Of a DNA stretch of 64,000 nt, positions 48,434 through 58,681 are shown one piece after another. The notes under the pieces are model-generated. The model was not told the origin of the DNA, searched no databases, and was given only the letters and a program-made list of their open reading frames with translations. Both the position numbers and the translations under genes were made by a program. The stretch is from positions 203,714,086-203,778,085 of the forward strand of contig CM022302.1 in NCBI GenBank assembly GCA_011799875.1, written 5' to 3'. How positions within the stretch are numbered: the stretch's first letter is position 1; every line of letters starts with the position of its first letter. Source of the DNA: Thinopyrum elongatum (Eukaryota; Streptophyta; Magnoliopsida; Poales; Poaceae).

Positions 48434-49384
48434 ATGGAAAATCATCCTTTGAGGGGTTTATTCGGGGTATCTTCACCTCGACCGGAAGAGAAAAGAGTTT
48501 CCCCTCAACCTACTGCACCTACTGAAAATATTTATTATGAAATTCCTTCGGGTATGATAGAGAAACTGCTAGCTAATCCTTATGCAGGAGATGGAACATT
48601 ACATCCTGATATGCATCTAATCTATGTGGATGAAGTTTGTGGATTATTTAAGATTGCAGGTTTTCCCGAGGATGAATTAAAGAAGAAGGTCTTCCCTTTA
48701 TCTTTGAAGGAGAATGCATTGACATGGTATAGGCTATGCGATGATATTGGGACTTGGAATTACAACCGATTGAAATTGGAATTTCATCAGAAGTTTTATC
48801 CTATGCATCTGGTTCATCGTGATCAGAATTATATATATAATTTTTGGCCTTGTGAAGTAGAAAGTATTGCTCAAGATTGGGGGAGCCTTAAGTCAATGTT
48901 ATATTCATGCCCCAATCATGAGCTCTCAAGAGAAATTATTATTCAGAATTTTTATGCCCGGCTTTCTCGTAATGATCAATCCATGCTCGATACTTCTTGT
49001 ATTGGTTCTTTTATGAAGAAGACTATTGAATTCAAATGGGATCTCTTGGAAAGAATTAAACGCAACTCTAAAGATTGGGAACTCAACGAAGGTAAGGAGT
49101 CAGGTATAAACCTTAAGTTTGATTATGTTAAATCTTTTATGGATACCGATGCTTTTCGTGAATTTAGCACTAAGTATGGACTTGACTCTGAAATAGTAGC
49201 TTCTTTCTGTGAATCATTTGCTACTCATGTTGATCTCCCTAAGGAGAAGTGGTTTAAATATCATCCTCCCATGGAAGTAAAAATAGTAGAGCCTATTAAA
49301 GCTGAAGAGGAAACTATTACTTATAATGTTGATCCTATTATTCCTACTGCTTATATGAGAAACCACCTTTCCTTTTTAGGATAA
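48434..49384 (+). pseudogene. Gypsy gag (capsid region)
   Basis: 316 codons from an ATG 78 bases after the PBS. The middle carries the retrotransposon gag signature: KVFPLSLKENALTWYRLC, a W-NYNRLKLEFHQKFYP block and a helical stretch through the LSRNDQSMLD region. No zinc knuckle is seen. Near 49355 coding similarity switches to the next frame, so the stop at 49382-49384 follows a one-base indel rather than being a natural gag end. In this group gag and pol are normally one long frame. Confidence 0.85.
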
Positions 49385-51363
49385 AGGAACATGCTAAAGC
49401 TTCAGCTGTGGTTCGTAAGAGTTATACTAGAACACCTACACCCCCTGAACAAATTAAAGTTGAACCTAGTATTGCTATGGTTAAAGATCTCTTGGTCGAT
49501 AATATTGATGGGCATGTTATTTACTTCTGTGATGAAGCTGCTAGAATTGCTAGACCCGATAATAAAGATAAACATAGACCTATTGTTGGCATGCATATTG
49601 TTTGTGTGAAAATAGGAGATCATTGTTATCATGGCCTATGTGATTTGGGTGCTAGTGTGAGTGCAATTCCCTTTACTTTATATCAAGAAATTATGAATGA
49701 TATTGCACCTGCTGAAATAGAAGATATTGGTATCACTATTAAGCTTGCCAATAGAGATACTATATCACCAATTGGGATTGTTAGAGATGTTGAAGTCTTG
49801 TGTGGGAAAATAAAATACCCTACTGATTTTCTAGTTCTTGGTTCCCCACAGGATGATTTTTGTCCCATCATATTTGGTAGACCTTTCTTGAACACTGTTA
49901 ATGCCAAAATAGATTGTGAGAAAGAAACTGTTAGTGTAAGTTTTGGGGATGTGTCTCATGATTTTAATTTCTCCAAATTTCGTAGACAACCCCATGATAA
50001 AGAATTGCCTAATAAAGATGAAGTTATTGGTCTTGCTTCTATTGCCGTGCCTCCTACTGATCCTTTAGAACAATATTTGCTAGACCATGAAAATGATATG
50101 TTCATGAATGAAAGAAAGGAATTAGACGAGATTTTCTTTAAACAAATGCCTGTTTTGAAACACAATTTGCCTGTTGAAACTCTTGGAGATCCTCTACCAC
50201 CTAAGAGTGATCCTGTGTTTGATCTTAAACAATTAGCTGATACTTTGAAATATGCTTATCTCGATGAGAAAAAGATATATCCTATTATTATTAGTGCTAA
50301 CCTTTCAGAGCATGAGGAAAAGAAATTATTGAAAACTCTGAAGAAGCATCATGCAGCTATTGGATATACTCTTGATGATCTTAAGGGCATTAGTCCCACT
50401 CTATGTCAGCACAAAATTAATATGGAACCTGAAGCTAAACCTGTTGTTGATCACCAGCGATGGTTGAATCCAAAAATGAAAGAAGTGGTAAGAAATGAAA
50501 TACTAAAGCTTCTGGAAGCAGGTATAATTTATCCTATTGCTGATAGTAGATGGGTAAGTCATGTTCATTGTGTCCCTAAGAAGGGAGGTATTACCGTTGT
50601 TCCTAATGATAAAAATGAATTGATTCCGCAAAGAATTGTCACAAGTTATAGAATGGTTATTGATTTTAGAAAGTTAAACAAAGCTACTAGGAAAGATCAT
50701 TATCCTCTAACTTTTATTGATCAAATGCTAGAAAGACTATCAAAACATACACACTTTTGCTTTCTAGATGGTAATTCTGGTTTTTCCCAAATGCCTGTGT
50801 CACAAGAGGATCAAGAAAAAACTACTTTTATATGCCCTTTTGGTACCTTTGCTTATAGACGTATGCCTTTTGGTTTATGGAATGCACCTACTACTTTTCA
50901 AAGATGTATGATTGCTATATTCTCTGACTTTTGTGAAAAGATTGTTGAGCTTTTCATGGATGATTTCTCCGTTTATGGAACTTCTTTTGATGATTGCTTA
51001 AGCAACCTTGATCGAGTTTTGCAGAGATGTGAAGAAACTAATCTTGTCTTGAATTGGGTGAAGTGCCACTTTATGGTTAATGAAGGTATTGTCTTGGGGC
51101 ATAAAATCTCCGAAAGAGGTATTGAAGTTGATAAAGCTAAAGTTGATGCTATTGAAAAAATGCCTTGTCCTAAAGATATCAAAGGTATAAGAAGTTTCCT
51201 TGGTCATGCTGGTTTCTATAGGAGGTTTATTAAAGACTTCTCTAGAATTTCTAGGCCTCTTACTAATCTCTTGCAAAAGGATGTTCCATTTGTTTTTTAT
51301 GATGATTGTGTAGAAGCATTTGAAATACTTAAGAAAGCCTTAATTTCTGCACCTATTGTTTAA
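49356..51363 (+). pseudogene. Gypsy protease and reverse transcriptase
   Basis: About 669 codons. The protease has the active-site motif LCDLGASVSAIP near residue 85 of the open frame, as in this lineage (DLGAS rather than DTGA). RT follows: the KGGITVVPNDKNELIP insert, YRMVIDFRKLNKATRKDHYPL, FLDGNSGF with the first catalytic aspartate, RMPFGLWNAPTTFQRCM, and the FMDDFSVYG box with the two others, then the connection region. An in-frame TAA at 51361-51363 replaces what is CAA in the usual context (one C-to-T change). Confidence 0.9.
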
Positions 51364-52101
51364 CCACCTGATTGGAACCTACCCTTTGAAATTATGTGTG
51401 ATGCTAGTGATTATGCTGTTTTTGTTGTTCTAGGACAAAGAGTTGATAAGAAATTAAATGTTATCCATTATGCTAGTAAAACTCTAGACAATGCTCAAAG
51501 AAACTATGCTACTACTAAAAAAGAATTTTTAGCAGTTGTATTTGCTTGTGATAAGTTCAGATCTTATATTGTTGATTCCAAAGTAACTGTTCACACCGAT
51601 CATGCTGCTATTAAATATCTTATGGAAAAGAAAGATGCTAAATCTAGACTTATTAGATGGGTTCTCTTACTACAAGAATTTGTTTTGCATATTATTGATA
51701 GAAAGGGAGCTGAGAACCCCATAGCAGACAACTTGTCTAGGTTAGAAAATATTCTTGATTACCCACTACCTATTGATGATAGCTTTTCTGATGAACAATT
51801 AGCTGTCATAAATGCTTCTCGTAGTACTCCTTGGTATGCTGATTATGCCAATTATATTGTTGCTAAATTTATACCACCTAGTTTCACATACCAACAAAAG
51901 AAAAAGTTTTTCTATGATTTAAGACATTACTTTTGGGATGACCCACATCTTTATAAAGAAGGGGTAGATGGTATTATTAGACGTTGTGTATCTGAGCATG
52001 AACAGGAACAGATCCTACGCAAGTGTCACCCCGAGGCCTACGGAGGACACCATGCTGGTGATAGAACTGCACACAAGGTATTACAATCTGGTTTTTATTG
52101 A
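51364..52101 (+). pseudogene. Gypsy RNase H and integrase zinc domain
   Basis: Same frame as RT after the stop. RNase H has its acidic residues in CDAS, KKEFLAV, HTDHAA and ADNLSR. The integrase zinc-binding domain begins with [13 protein letters not shown]; its cysteines follow in the next segment (CDEC). TGA at 52099-52101 stands where tryptophan is expected (G to A). Confidence 0.88.
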
Positions 52102-53090
52102 CCTACTCTTTTCAAGGATGCTCGTAAGTTTGTCTTGTCTTGTGATGAATGTCAAAGAATTGGTAATATTAGTAGACGTCAGGAAATGCCTATGAATTAT
52201 TCACTTGTTATTGAACCATTTGATGTTTGGGGATTTGATTATATGGGACCTTTTCCTTCCTCTAATGGGTATACTCATATTTTGGTTGCTGTTGATTATG
52301 TTACTAAGTGGGTAGAGAAGTTATTTTCCCAAGGTTTGGAGTCCCTAGATATTTAATGACTGATGGTGGTTCACACTTTATTCATGGTGCTTTCCGCAAA
52401 TTGCTTGCTAAGTATGATGTTAACCATAGAATTGCATCTCCATATCATCCTCAGTCTAGTGGTCAAGTAGAATTAAGTAACCGAGAAATAAAGTTGATTT
52501 TGCAAAAGACTGTTAATAGATCTAGAAAGAATCAGTCTAAGAAACTTGATGATGCATTATGGGCTTATAGAACTGCTTATAAAAACCCTATGGATATGTC
52601 TCCATATAAAATGGTTTATGAAAAAGCATGTCACTTACCTCTTGAATTAGAACATAAAGCTTATTGGGCAGTTAAAGAGCTTAACTATGATTTCAAACTT
52701 GCCGGTGAGAAGAGGTTATTTGACATTAGCTCACTTGATGAATGGAGAACCCAAGCCTATGAGAATGCCAAATTGTTTAAAGAGAAAGTTAAAAGATGGC
52801 ATGATAAAAGGATACAAAAGCGTGAATTTAATGTAGGTGACCATGTCTTGCTATACAATTCTCGTTTAAGATTTTTTGCAGGAAAGCTTCTCTCTAAATG
52901 GGAAGGGCCTTACATTATCGAGGAAGTTTATCGTTCCGGTGCCATCAAGATCAACAACGCCGAAGGAAATAACCCGAAGGTGGTAAACGGGCAAAGAATC
53001 AAACATTATATCTCAGGTACTCCCATAAATGTTGAAACCAATATTATTAATACCATAACACCGGAGGAGTACATAAGGGATATCTACTAG
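52102..53090 (+). pseudogene. Gypsy integrase core and C-terminus
   Basis: The first part carries CDECQRIGN and the catalytic aspartate region DVWGFDYMGPFP. After YVTKWVE (about 52319) a deletion removes part of the core and shifts the frame. The second part (from about 52308 in the other frame) has [15 protein letters not shown] with the second aspartate, [11 protein letters not shown] with the glutamate, and a C-terminal GPY/F-like module ([11 protein letters not shown]). Natural stop at 53088-53090. Confidence 0.88.
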
Positions 53091-53174
53091 AACGCTCCAG
53101 ACTCCGAAAAGGAATAGATATGCGATACGGTAAGTAAACCGACTCCAAAACTTTCCCAAAAGCAATTTTACTCC

Positions 53175-53362
53175 GTTTTGGAATATTTAAAAAATTAGGA
53201 AAATAAAAGTAGTCCGAAAAGTGCACGAGGAGGCGACAAGCCCTGGGGGCACACCCCATCCCCCTGGGCGCACCTCCCAGGCTTGTGGCCACCTCGTGTG
53301 CCCTCCGGATTCCATTTTCTTGTAGTACACTCCTTTTGGTCGGTAAAAATTCATTATATAAT
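53175..53362 (+). promoter_or_regulatory. Internal LTR-U3-like module
   Basis: Between pol and the next ORF lies TTTTGGAATATTTAAAAA, like the LTR phrase at 55739. It is followed by a GC-rich inverted repeat (53224-53298; arms CACGAGG...ACAAGCC and GGCTTGT...CCTCGTG) and then TATATAAT at 53355-53362. LTRs of these families have the same order. It may be a second promoter. A splice donor-like GGTAAGTA at 53129-53136 is an alternative way to express the ORF. Both ideas are inference. Confidence 0.45.
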
Positions 53363-53451
53363 CTCCCGAAGGTTTTGACCACCGTACCACGGCAATATCC
53401 CCTGTTTCCGTTTTGAGCTGTTTTCTGCCAGAGTTTTCAAGGCCAGGCATC

Positions 53452-53562
53452 ATGTCTTCCTCCTCCTCCAACAATGTGGACGGCGATGCTTGGTTGATGC
53501 AGATGGAACTCAGGAGGGCGGAAGCCGAGGAAGTCATGATGGAAGAAGATGAAGGGGATTAG
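53452..53562 (+). CDS. Small env-position ORF (36 aa)
   Basis: ATG to TAG, encoding MSSSSSNNVDGDAWLMQMEL and then a strongly acidic helix (EAEEVMMEEDEGD). It starts 90 bases after the internal TATA-like sequence. It has no transmembrane or signal sequence and is not envelope-like. It may be the first part of a longer protein continued at 53638-53963. Confidence 0.45.
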   Translation: MSSSSSNNVDGDAWLMQMELRRAEAEEVMMEEDEGD

Positions 53563-53637
53563 CTTCGGAGAGGGGCACTCTGGCTGGCATCTCCACTATT
53601 CCAAATCCCCATCAAGTAATAGGAACTACAAGCAACC

Positions 53638-53966
53638 ATGAAGGCCGAGAGATACAAGAAGGACTTCCCCCTAGGAGGCCCTTACACAGGTTACATCGGA
53701 ACAACTTTCATAATTTGGTTCATAATTATGGAGTGGAGAATACTCCTCGTACACATATACCCTCCAATTGGGATATATCCCGTCCAAGTGAAAGTGGTGC
53801 AGGGAAAAGCTCATGGTGGCCTGAAAATATGCATCTTTTAGAGGAAATTCAGAAGAATGCAAATATGCTACAACGTGTACTCCGAGAATTGCAGGATCTG
53901 AAGGGTAGCTTAATCAAGCTGGCAGAAACTCCATCATCACCACCTCCAAAGAAAGAGACCTAAGTA
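53638..53966 (+). pseudogene. Env-position ORF, second part with coiled coil
   Basis: MKAERYKKDFPLGGPYTG opens the stretch. A frameshift near 53690 moves coding to the frame with VENTPRTHIPSNWDIS, and a heptad-rich helix follows (LLEEIQKNANMLQRVLRELQDL) before PSSPPPKKET and a stop. The helix is likely a coiled coil. No known domain recognised. Confidence 0.5.
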
Positions 53967-55518
53967 CATGGGTATGGGCGCTCCCCTTGGCTAGTGCCAA
54001 GCTTGGGGGAGGTGCCCTGGTATCGTATCATCATCACATCTTTACCTTTATTGTTTTTCTTAGTTTGATCCTTTTGGTTATATCTCGGTTTAGTAGAATA
54101 AATTTTTAGTATGATCTAGCTTTGAGTTTTGCTTTGTGTTCTCTCTATGTAATCGAGTCCGAGAGTTATATAATAAAGACTAGTTTTGAGTTGAGGGCTT
54201 TGCTTTCTTGCTATGATCTAGAGTAAAAGAAATAAAGAATAAAAGAAATAAAAAATTATATAATGATCTTATGGGAAGTGACGACTTCACATATAAGAAG
54301 TATATCGCATGAAATTTGTTGGGAGTTGACAAACATAGTTTTGGTCATTGTTGCAATTAATAGGAAGTAATAGAGAAAAAGAGGTCTCACATATAAATAT
54401 ACTATCTTGGACATCTTTTGTGATTGTGAGCACTCATTAAAATATTATATGCTAAAAGGTTGATGTTGGACAAGGAAGACAACATAATGGGTTATGTTTC
54501 TTTATATCCGAATAGAAGTTATATTGTCATGGACCCTCAACCATGTTGAGCTTGCTTCTCATCCTATGCTAGCCAAATCTTTTGCACCAAGTAGAGATAC
54601 TACTTGTGCCTCCAAAATCCCTCAACCCAGTTTTGCCATGAGAGTCCACCATACCTACCTATGGATTGAGTAAGATCCTTCAAGTAAGTTGTCATCGGTG
54701 CAAGCAATAAAAATTGCCCTCTAAATATGTATGATCTTTTAGTGTGAGGAAAATAAGCTTTATACAAACTTGTGATATAGAAGAAATAAAAGCGATGGAC
54801 TGCATAATAAAGTTCCTTATCACAAGCGGCAATATAAAGTGACGTTCTTTCGCATTAAGATTTTGTGCATCCAACCATAAAAGCGCATGACAACCTCTGC
54901 TTCCCTCTGCGAAGGGCCTATCTTTTATTTAACTTCTACCTTTATAAAAGAGTCATGGTGATCATCACCTATTCTTTTTATACTTTTGCTTTTTGGCAAG
55001 CACTATATGTTGGGGAAGATCCAGATATATATATATCCACTCGGATGTAGATATTCATAAACTATTATTGTTGACGTAACCCTTGAGGTAAAAGGCTGGG
55101 AGGCGAAGTTATAAGCCCCTATCTTTCTCTATGTCCGATTGAAACTTTGATCTCATAAGTATTGCGTGAGTGTTAGCAATTGTGAAAGATTAAATGATAG
55201 TTGTGTATGTGAAACTTGCTATATGAAAGCTCTTACATTGACTCTTTCCGATGTTATGATAAATTGCAATTGTTTCAATGACCAAGATCATAGTTTGTTG
55301 GTTTTCCATAAAGTTTTTGATTCATACTTTACCTTGTGAACGAATTGTTACTTCAGCATAAGAAATTATATGACAATATATGTTGTTGTACTAAAGATGA
55401 TCATGATGCCTTCATGTCCGTATTTTATTTTATCGACACCTCTATCTCTAAACATGTGGACATGATTATCGATCTCGGTTTCCGCTTGAGGACAAGCAAG
55501 GTCTAAGCTTGGGGGAGT
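53967..55518 (+). other. 3' noncoding region and PPT of Gypsy
   Basis: No supported frame. It includes AAGCTTGGGGGAGGTGCC at 54000, the hairpin ACTTCACATATAAGAAGT near 54286, a block homologous to 38740-39200 of the non-autonomous element, CTGCTTCCCTCTGCGAAGGG near 54899 (also at 39639), and the PPT AAGCTTGGGGGAG at 55505-55517. Confidence 0.7.
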
Positions 55519-57039
55519 TGATACGTCCATTTTGCATCATGATTTTATGTTGATATTTATTGCATTATGGGCTGTTATTACACATTATGGTACAATACTT
55601 ATGCCTTTTCTCTCTTATTTTACAAGATTTATATGAAGAGGGAGAATGCCGGCAGCTGGAATTCTGGACCGGAAAGGAGCAAATCTGAGAGACCTATTCT
55701 GCACAACTCCAAAAGTCCTGAAAATTTACGGAGAATTATTTTGGAATATATAAAAAGTATTGGGCGAAGAAATACTAGAGGGGGACCCACTAGGTGGCCA
55801 CAAGCCTGGGGGGCGCGCCCTACCCCCCTGGCACGCCCCTAGGGCTTGTGGGCCCCCTGGCAGGTCTCTGGTATCCATCTTCTGCGATATGAAGGGTTTT
55901 TACCTGGAAAAAATCACAAGGAAGCTTTCGGGACGAAGCACCACCGTCTCGAGGCGGAACCTGGGTAGAAGCAATCTAGGGCTCCGGCGGAGCTGTTCTG
56001 CTGGGGAAACTTCCCTTCGGGAGGAGGAAATTGAAGCCATCGTCATCACCAATGATCCTCTCATTGAGAGGGGTTCAATCTCCATCAACATCTTCACCAG
56101 CACCATCTCCTCTCAAACCCTAGTTCATCTCTTGTATTCAAGCTTTGTCTCAAAACCTCAGATTGGTACCTGTGGGTTGCTAGTAGTGTTAATTACTCCT
56201 TGTAGTTGATGCTAGTTGGTTTATTTGGTGGAAGATCATATGTTCAGATTCTTAATGATATTCAATACCCCTCTAATTATGAATATGAATATGCTTTGTG
56301 AGTAGTTACGTTTGTTCCTGAGGACATGGGAGAAGTCTTGTTATAAGTAATCATGTGATTTGGTATTCGTTTGATATTTTGATGAGATGTATGTTGTCTT
56401 TCCTCTAGTGGTGTTATGTGAACGTCGACTACATGACACTTCACCATGATTTGGGCCTAGGGGAAGGCATTGGGAAGTAATAAGTAGATGATGGGTTGCT
56501 AGAGTGACAAAAGCTTAAACCCTAGTTTATGTGTTGCTTCGTAAGGGGCTGATTTGGATCCACATGTTTCATGCTATGGTTAGATTTATCTTAATTCTTC
56601 TTTCGTAGTTGCAGATGCTTGCGAGAGGGGTTAATCATAAGTGGGAGGCTAGTCCAAGTAAGGACAGCACCCAAGCACCGGTCCACCCACATATCAAATT
56701 ATCAAAGTAACGAACGCGAATCATATGAGCATGATGAAAACTAACTTGACAACAATTCCCATGTGTCCTCGGGAGCGCTTTGCTTTATATAAGAGTTCGT
56801 CTAGGCTTATCCTTTGCTACAAAAAGGATTGGGCCACCTTGCTGCACCTTTGTTACACTTGTTACTTGTTACCCGTTACAAATTATCTTATCACAAAACT
56901 ATCTGTTACCGATAATTTCAGTGCTTGCAGAAAATACCTTGCTGAAAACCGCTTGTCATTTCCTTCTGCTCCTCGTTGGGTTTGACACTCTTACTTATCA
57001 AAAGGACTACAATAGATCCCCTATACTTGTGGGTCATCA
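55519..57039 (+). repeat. Gypsy 3' LTR (1521 bp)
   Basis: Full-length LTR, TGATACGTCCATTTTG to GGGTCATCA. GC-rich inverted repeat at about 55796-55853 (GGCCACAAGCC and GGCTTGTGGGCC). Followed by the TSD GTGTC. Confidence 0.92.
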
Positions 57040-57044
57040 GTGTC

Positions 57045-58657
57045 CGGTTGTCCGAAGTCCCGCAAACTAGACGCAAATCAGAGGGAGCTTTGCGGGTGTC
57101 CGGATCGTTGTGTCGTATGCGCCTAATAGTCAGGTCCCATCCCAAAACTCTCTCCACCCAAAAAACTGGTGCGGGGACGACAAGCCTACTCTAGCGTCGC
57201 ATTGAAGTTGGCTACTCGTCCATTTGCTTGGTCACGCCTATTTAAGCGGCACGTCCTCACACCGGTGCCGTCCACACCAGACTGCACATCCTCTCCTCTC
57301 TGCTCGTTGACTCTCCGCTTCTCTCCACCTTCGCTCACCGCCGCCAATGATGCCGAAGTCGTGGTTCTCCAAGCCAGTAGGTGGTAGTGCCGGATCTCCA
57401 TATAGATTCGGATCTTGGCACCACCGTCCTTGCTCTCCGTGGCCATGGACCTCCAGGGCGGTCAATTCCTCTATGAAGGACTAGATCACGTCTCCTCCTT
57501 CATTGAGGAGGATCAAGAGCCGCAGCAACTATGCCTCCTCGCAGAGGGGCCGACAATGGATGAGGAGTAGGTGGCGCAAATAGAGTTCACAATCAAGTGG
57601 TTGGTCAGGTATTGCGGTCTGCCACTGTCGTTGCCGCCGCGAGCCCGCGTCAAGGAGGAGCCAACAGTGCCACCTCACCATCACGGCAAGGTGGAGCCGG
57701 CGTCACCCACTCTTCGGCGTGTCAAGGAGGAGCCGACATCGCCACCTCACCATCACATCAAGGCGGAGCCGACATCACCCCCTGCTCAACCGAAGAGTTC
57801 AAATCAGATGCGGCATAATGTAGCTGTCGACGATGCTGCAGTGCAAAGTACGAGGCAGCAAGGCCATGAAGGAGGAGGTGCCCTTGGCGATTGCGAATGC
57901 GTGCGGGTTCCTCCTTCACTACCTCGGCAGCGATGGCGGCTACTCGTCACGGAGCATCATGTCGGCAGAGGATAAGGCGGCCAGGAAGACAGTGCAGAGG
58001 GAATCGCTCAACGCAACGCGCCGAGCGTCATCCACGAAGTCAAATGAGGCGCTGGCATGGGTCCTCGTGGAGGCCTGGGCCCATGACCAGTCGGTGACCA
58101 CTGTGAAGGCCTCCACATGGTGACTACATCGCCTTGACGGGGAGCTTGCTCAGCGACGCCTTCGTCATCACCGATAGCTGCAATGGAGGGCTCCCTGCTA
58201 GGGTCGACGTTGGCTGAGGCGGACCTCCGCATGACGCGGGAGGAAGCCGAGTGGCTCCTCCATGAGCGCCAGGCAGTGGCTAGGCAGGCTGTGGCGCCCC
58301 TGCGCCCTCCTGGTGCTAGAAGGACCACTCCAACGACGACGGCGGCATGGACGACGGCGGAGGTACTGCCGGCCAGCCCCGCCAGGCATACAGGGTCACC
58401 GTCGTCCACAAATTAGTCTAGGTTCTTTTAGTTTTTAGTTGAACGAACGAAATATCGTCTGGTTTATGTAAAATATATCTATTTTATGTCCATTTGCATG
58501 AATTCCGTCGTGTTTGCATGAATTATGTCTGAATATATTTGTATTGTAGGCATAGGTTTGGGGCAAGTATTGGATGGTTGGCTCCCATGTCAATGTCCGG
58601 GGACGCGTCCGCAGGCAAACACTATGTCCGTTTTGGGGGTCAGTGTTGGAGATGTCC
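57045..58657 (+). mobile_element. DNA-transposon unit, copy 2, part 3 with right TIR
   Basis: Resumes the match to copy 1 (from 1463) and continues past it. The right end TTGGAGATGTCC (58646-58657) is the inverse of GGGCATCTCCAA with one difference and is followed by TAA. Three-base TAA/TTA duplications are typical of PIF/Harbinger elements. No transposase is present, so this may be a non-autonomous or gene-carrying member. Confidence 0.55.
57347..58416 (+). pseudogene. TIR-element protein with KEEP repeats
   Basis: MMPKSWFSKPVGG opens a frame with early stops. A later open stretch (57571-57790) encodes RVKEEPTVPPHHHGKVEP, RVKEEPTSPPHHHIKAEP and SPPAQP, a repeat of about 20 residues. A frame change then leads to AIANACGFLLHYLGSDGGYSS and ALAWVLVEAWAHDQ (57860-58120), and further broken GC-rich frames to 58416. 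Function unknown. The same protein is recorded at 1860-2100. Confidence 0.45.
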
Positions 58658-58681
58658 TAATACCAATAAGGGCATCTCCAA
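58646..58681. repeat. Abutting inverted termini with TAA flanks
   Basis: TTGGAGATGTCC, then TAA, six bases, TAA, then GGGCATCTCCAA. Two related TIR elements meet tail to tail with their own TAA flanks. Confidence 0.7.

Larger units (their letters stand above)
46901..57039 (+). mobile_element. Gypsy retrotransposon, Athila-like, autonomous type (defective)
   Basis: 10139 bp with perfect TSD GTGTC (46896-46900 and 57040-57044). LTRs begin TGATACGTCCATTTTGCATC and end GGGTCATCA. Features in order: tRNA-Asp PBS, gag, protease, RT, RNase H, integrase, a small env-position ORF, a noncoding region and the PPT AAGCTTGGGGGAG. The PBS type and this extra 3' region fit the Athila lineage. I believe it is of the Sabrina/Fatima kind, but that family name is from memory and untested. 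It carries one frameshift, two nonsense codons and one deletion, so it is not active. Confidence 0.9.

Noticed and set aside
53452..53966. True envelope gene in the Gypsy element
   Set aside because: No signal peptide, transmembrane segment or cysteine pattern; only an acidic helix and a coiled coil are seen.
57891..58416. Frames on both strands rich in Arg, Pro and Ser
   Set aside because: GC-rich shadows of the decayed TIR-element gene; no motif.
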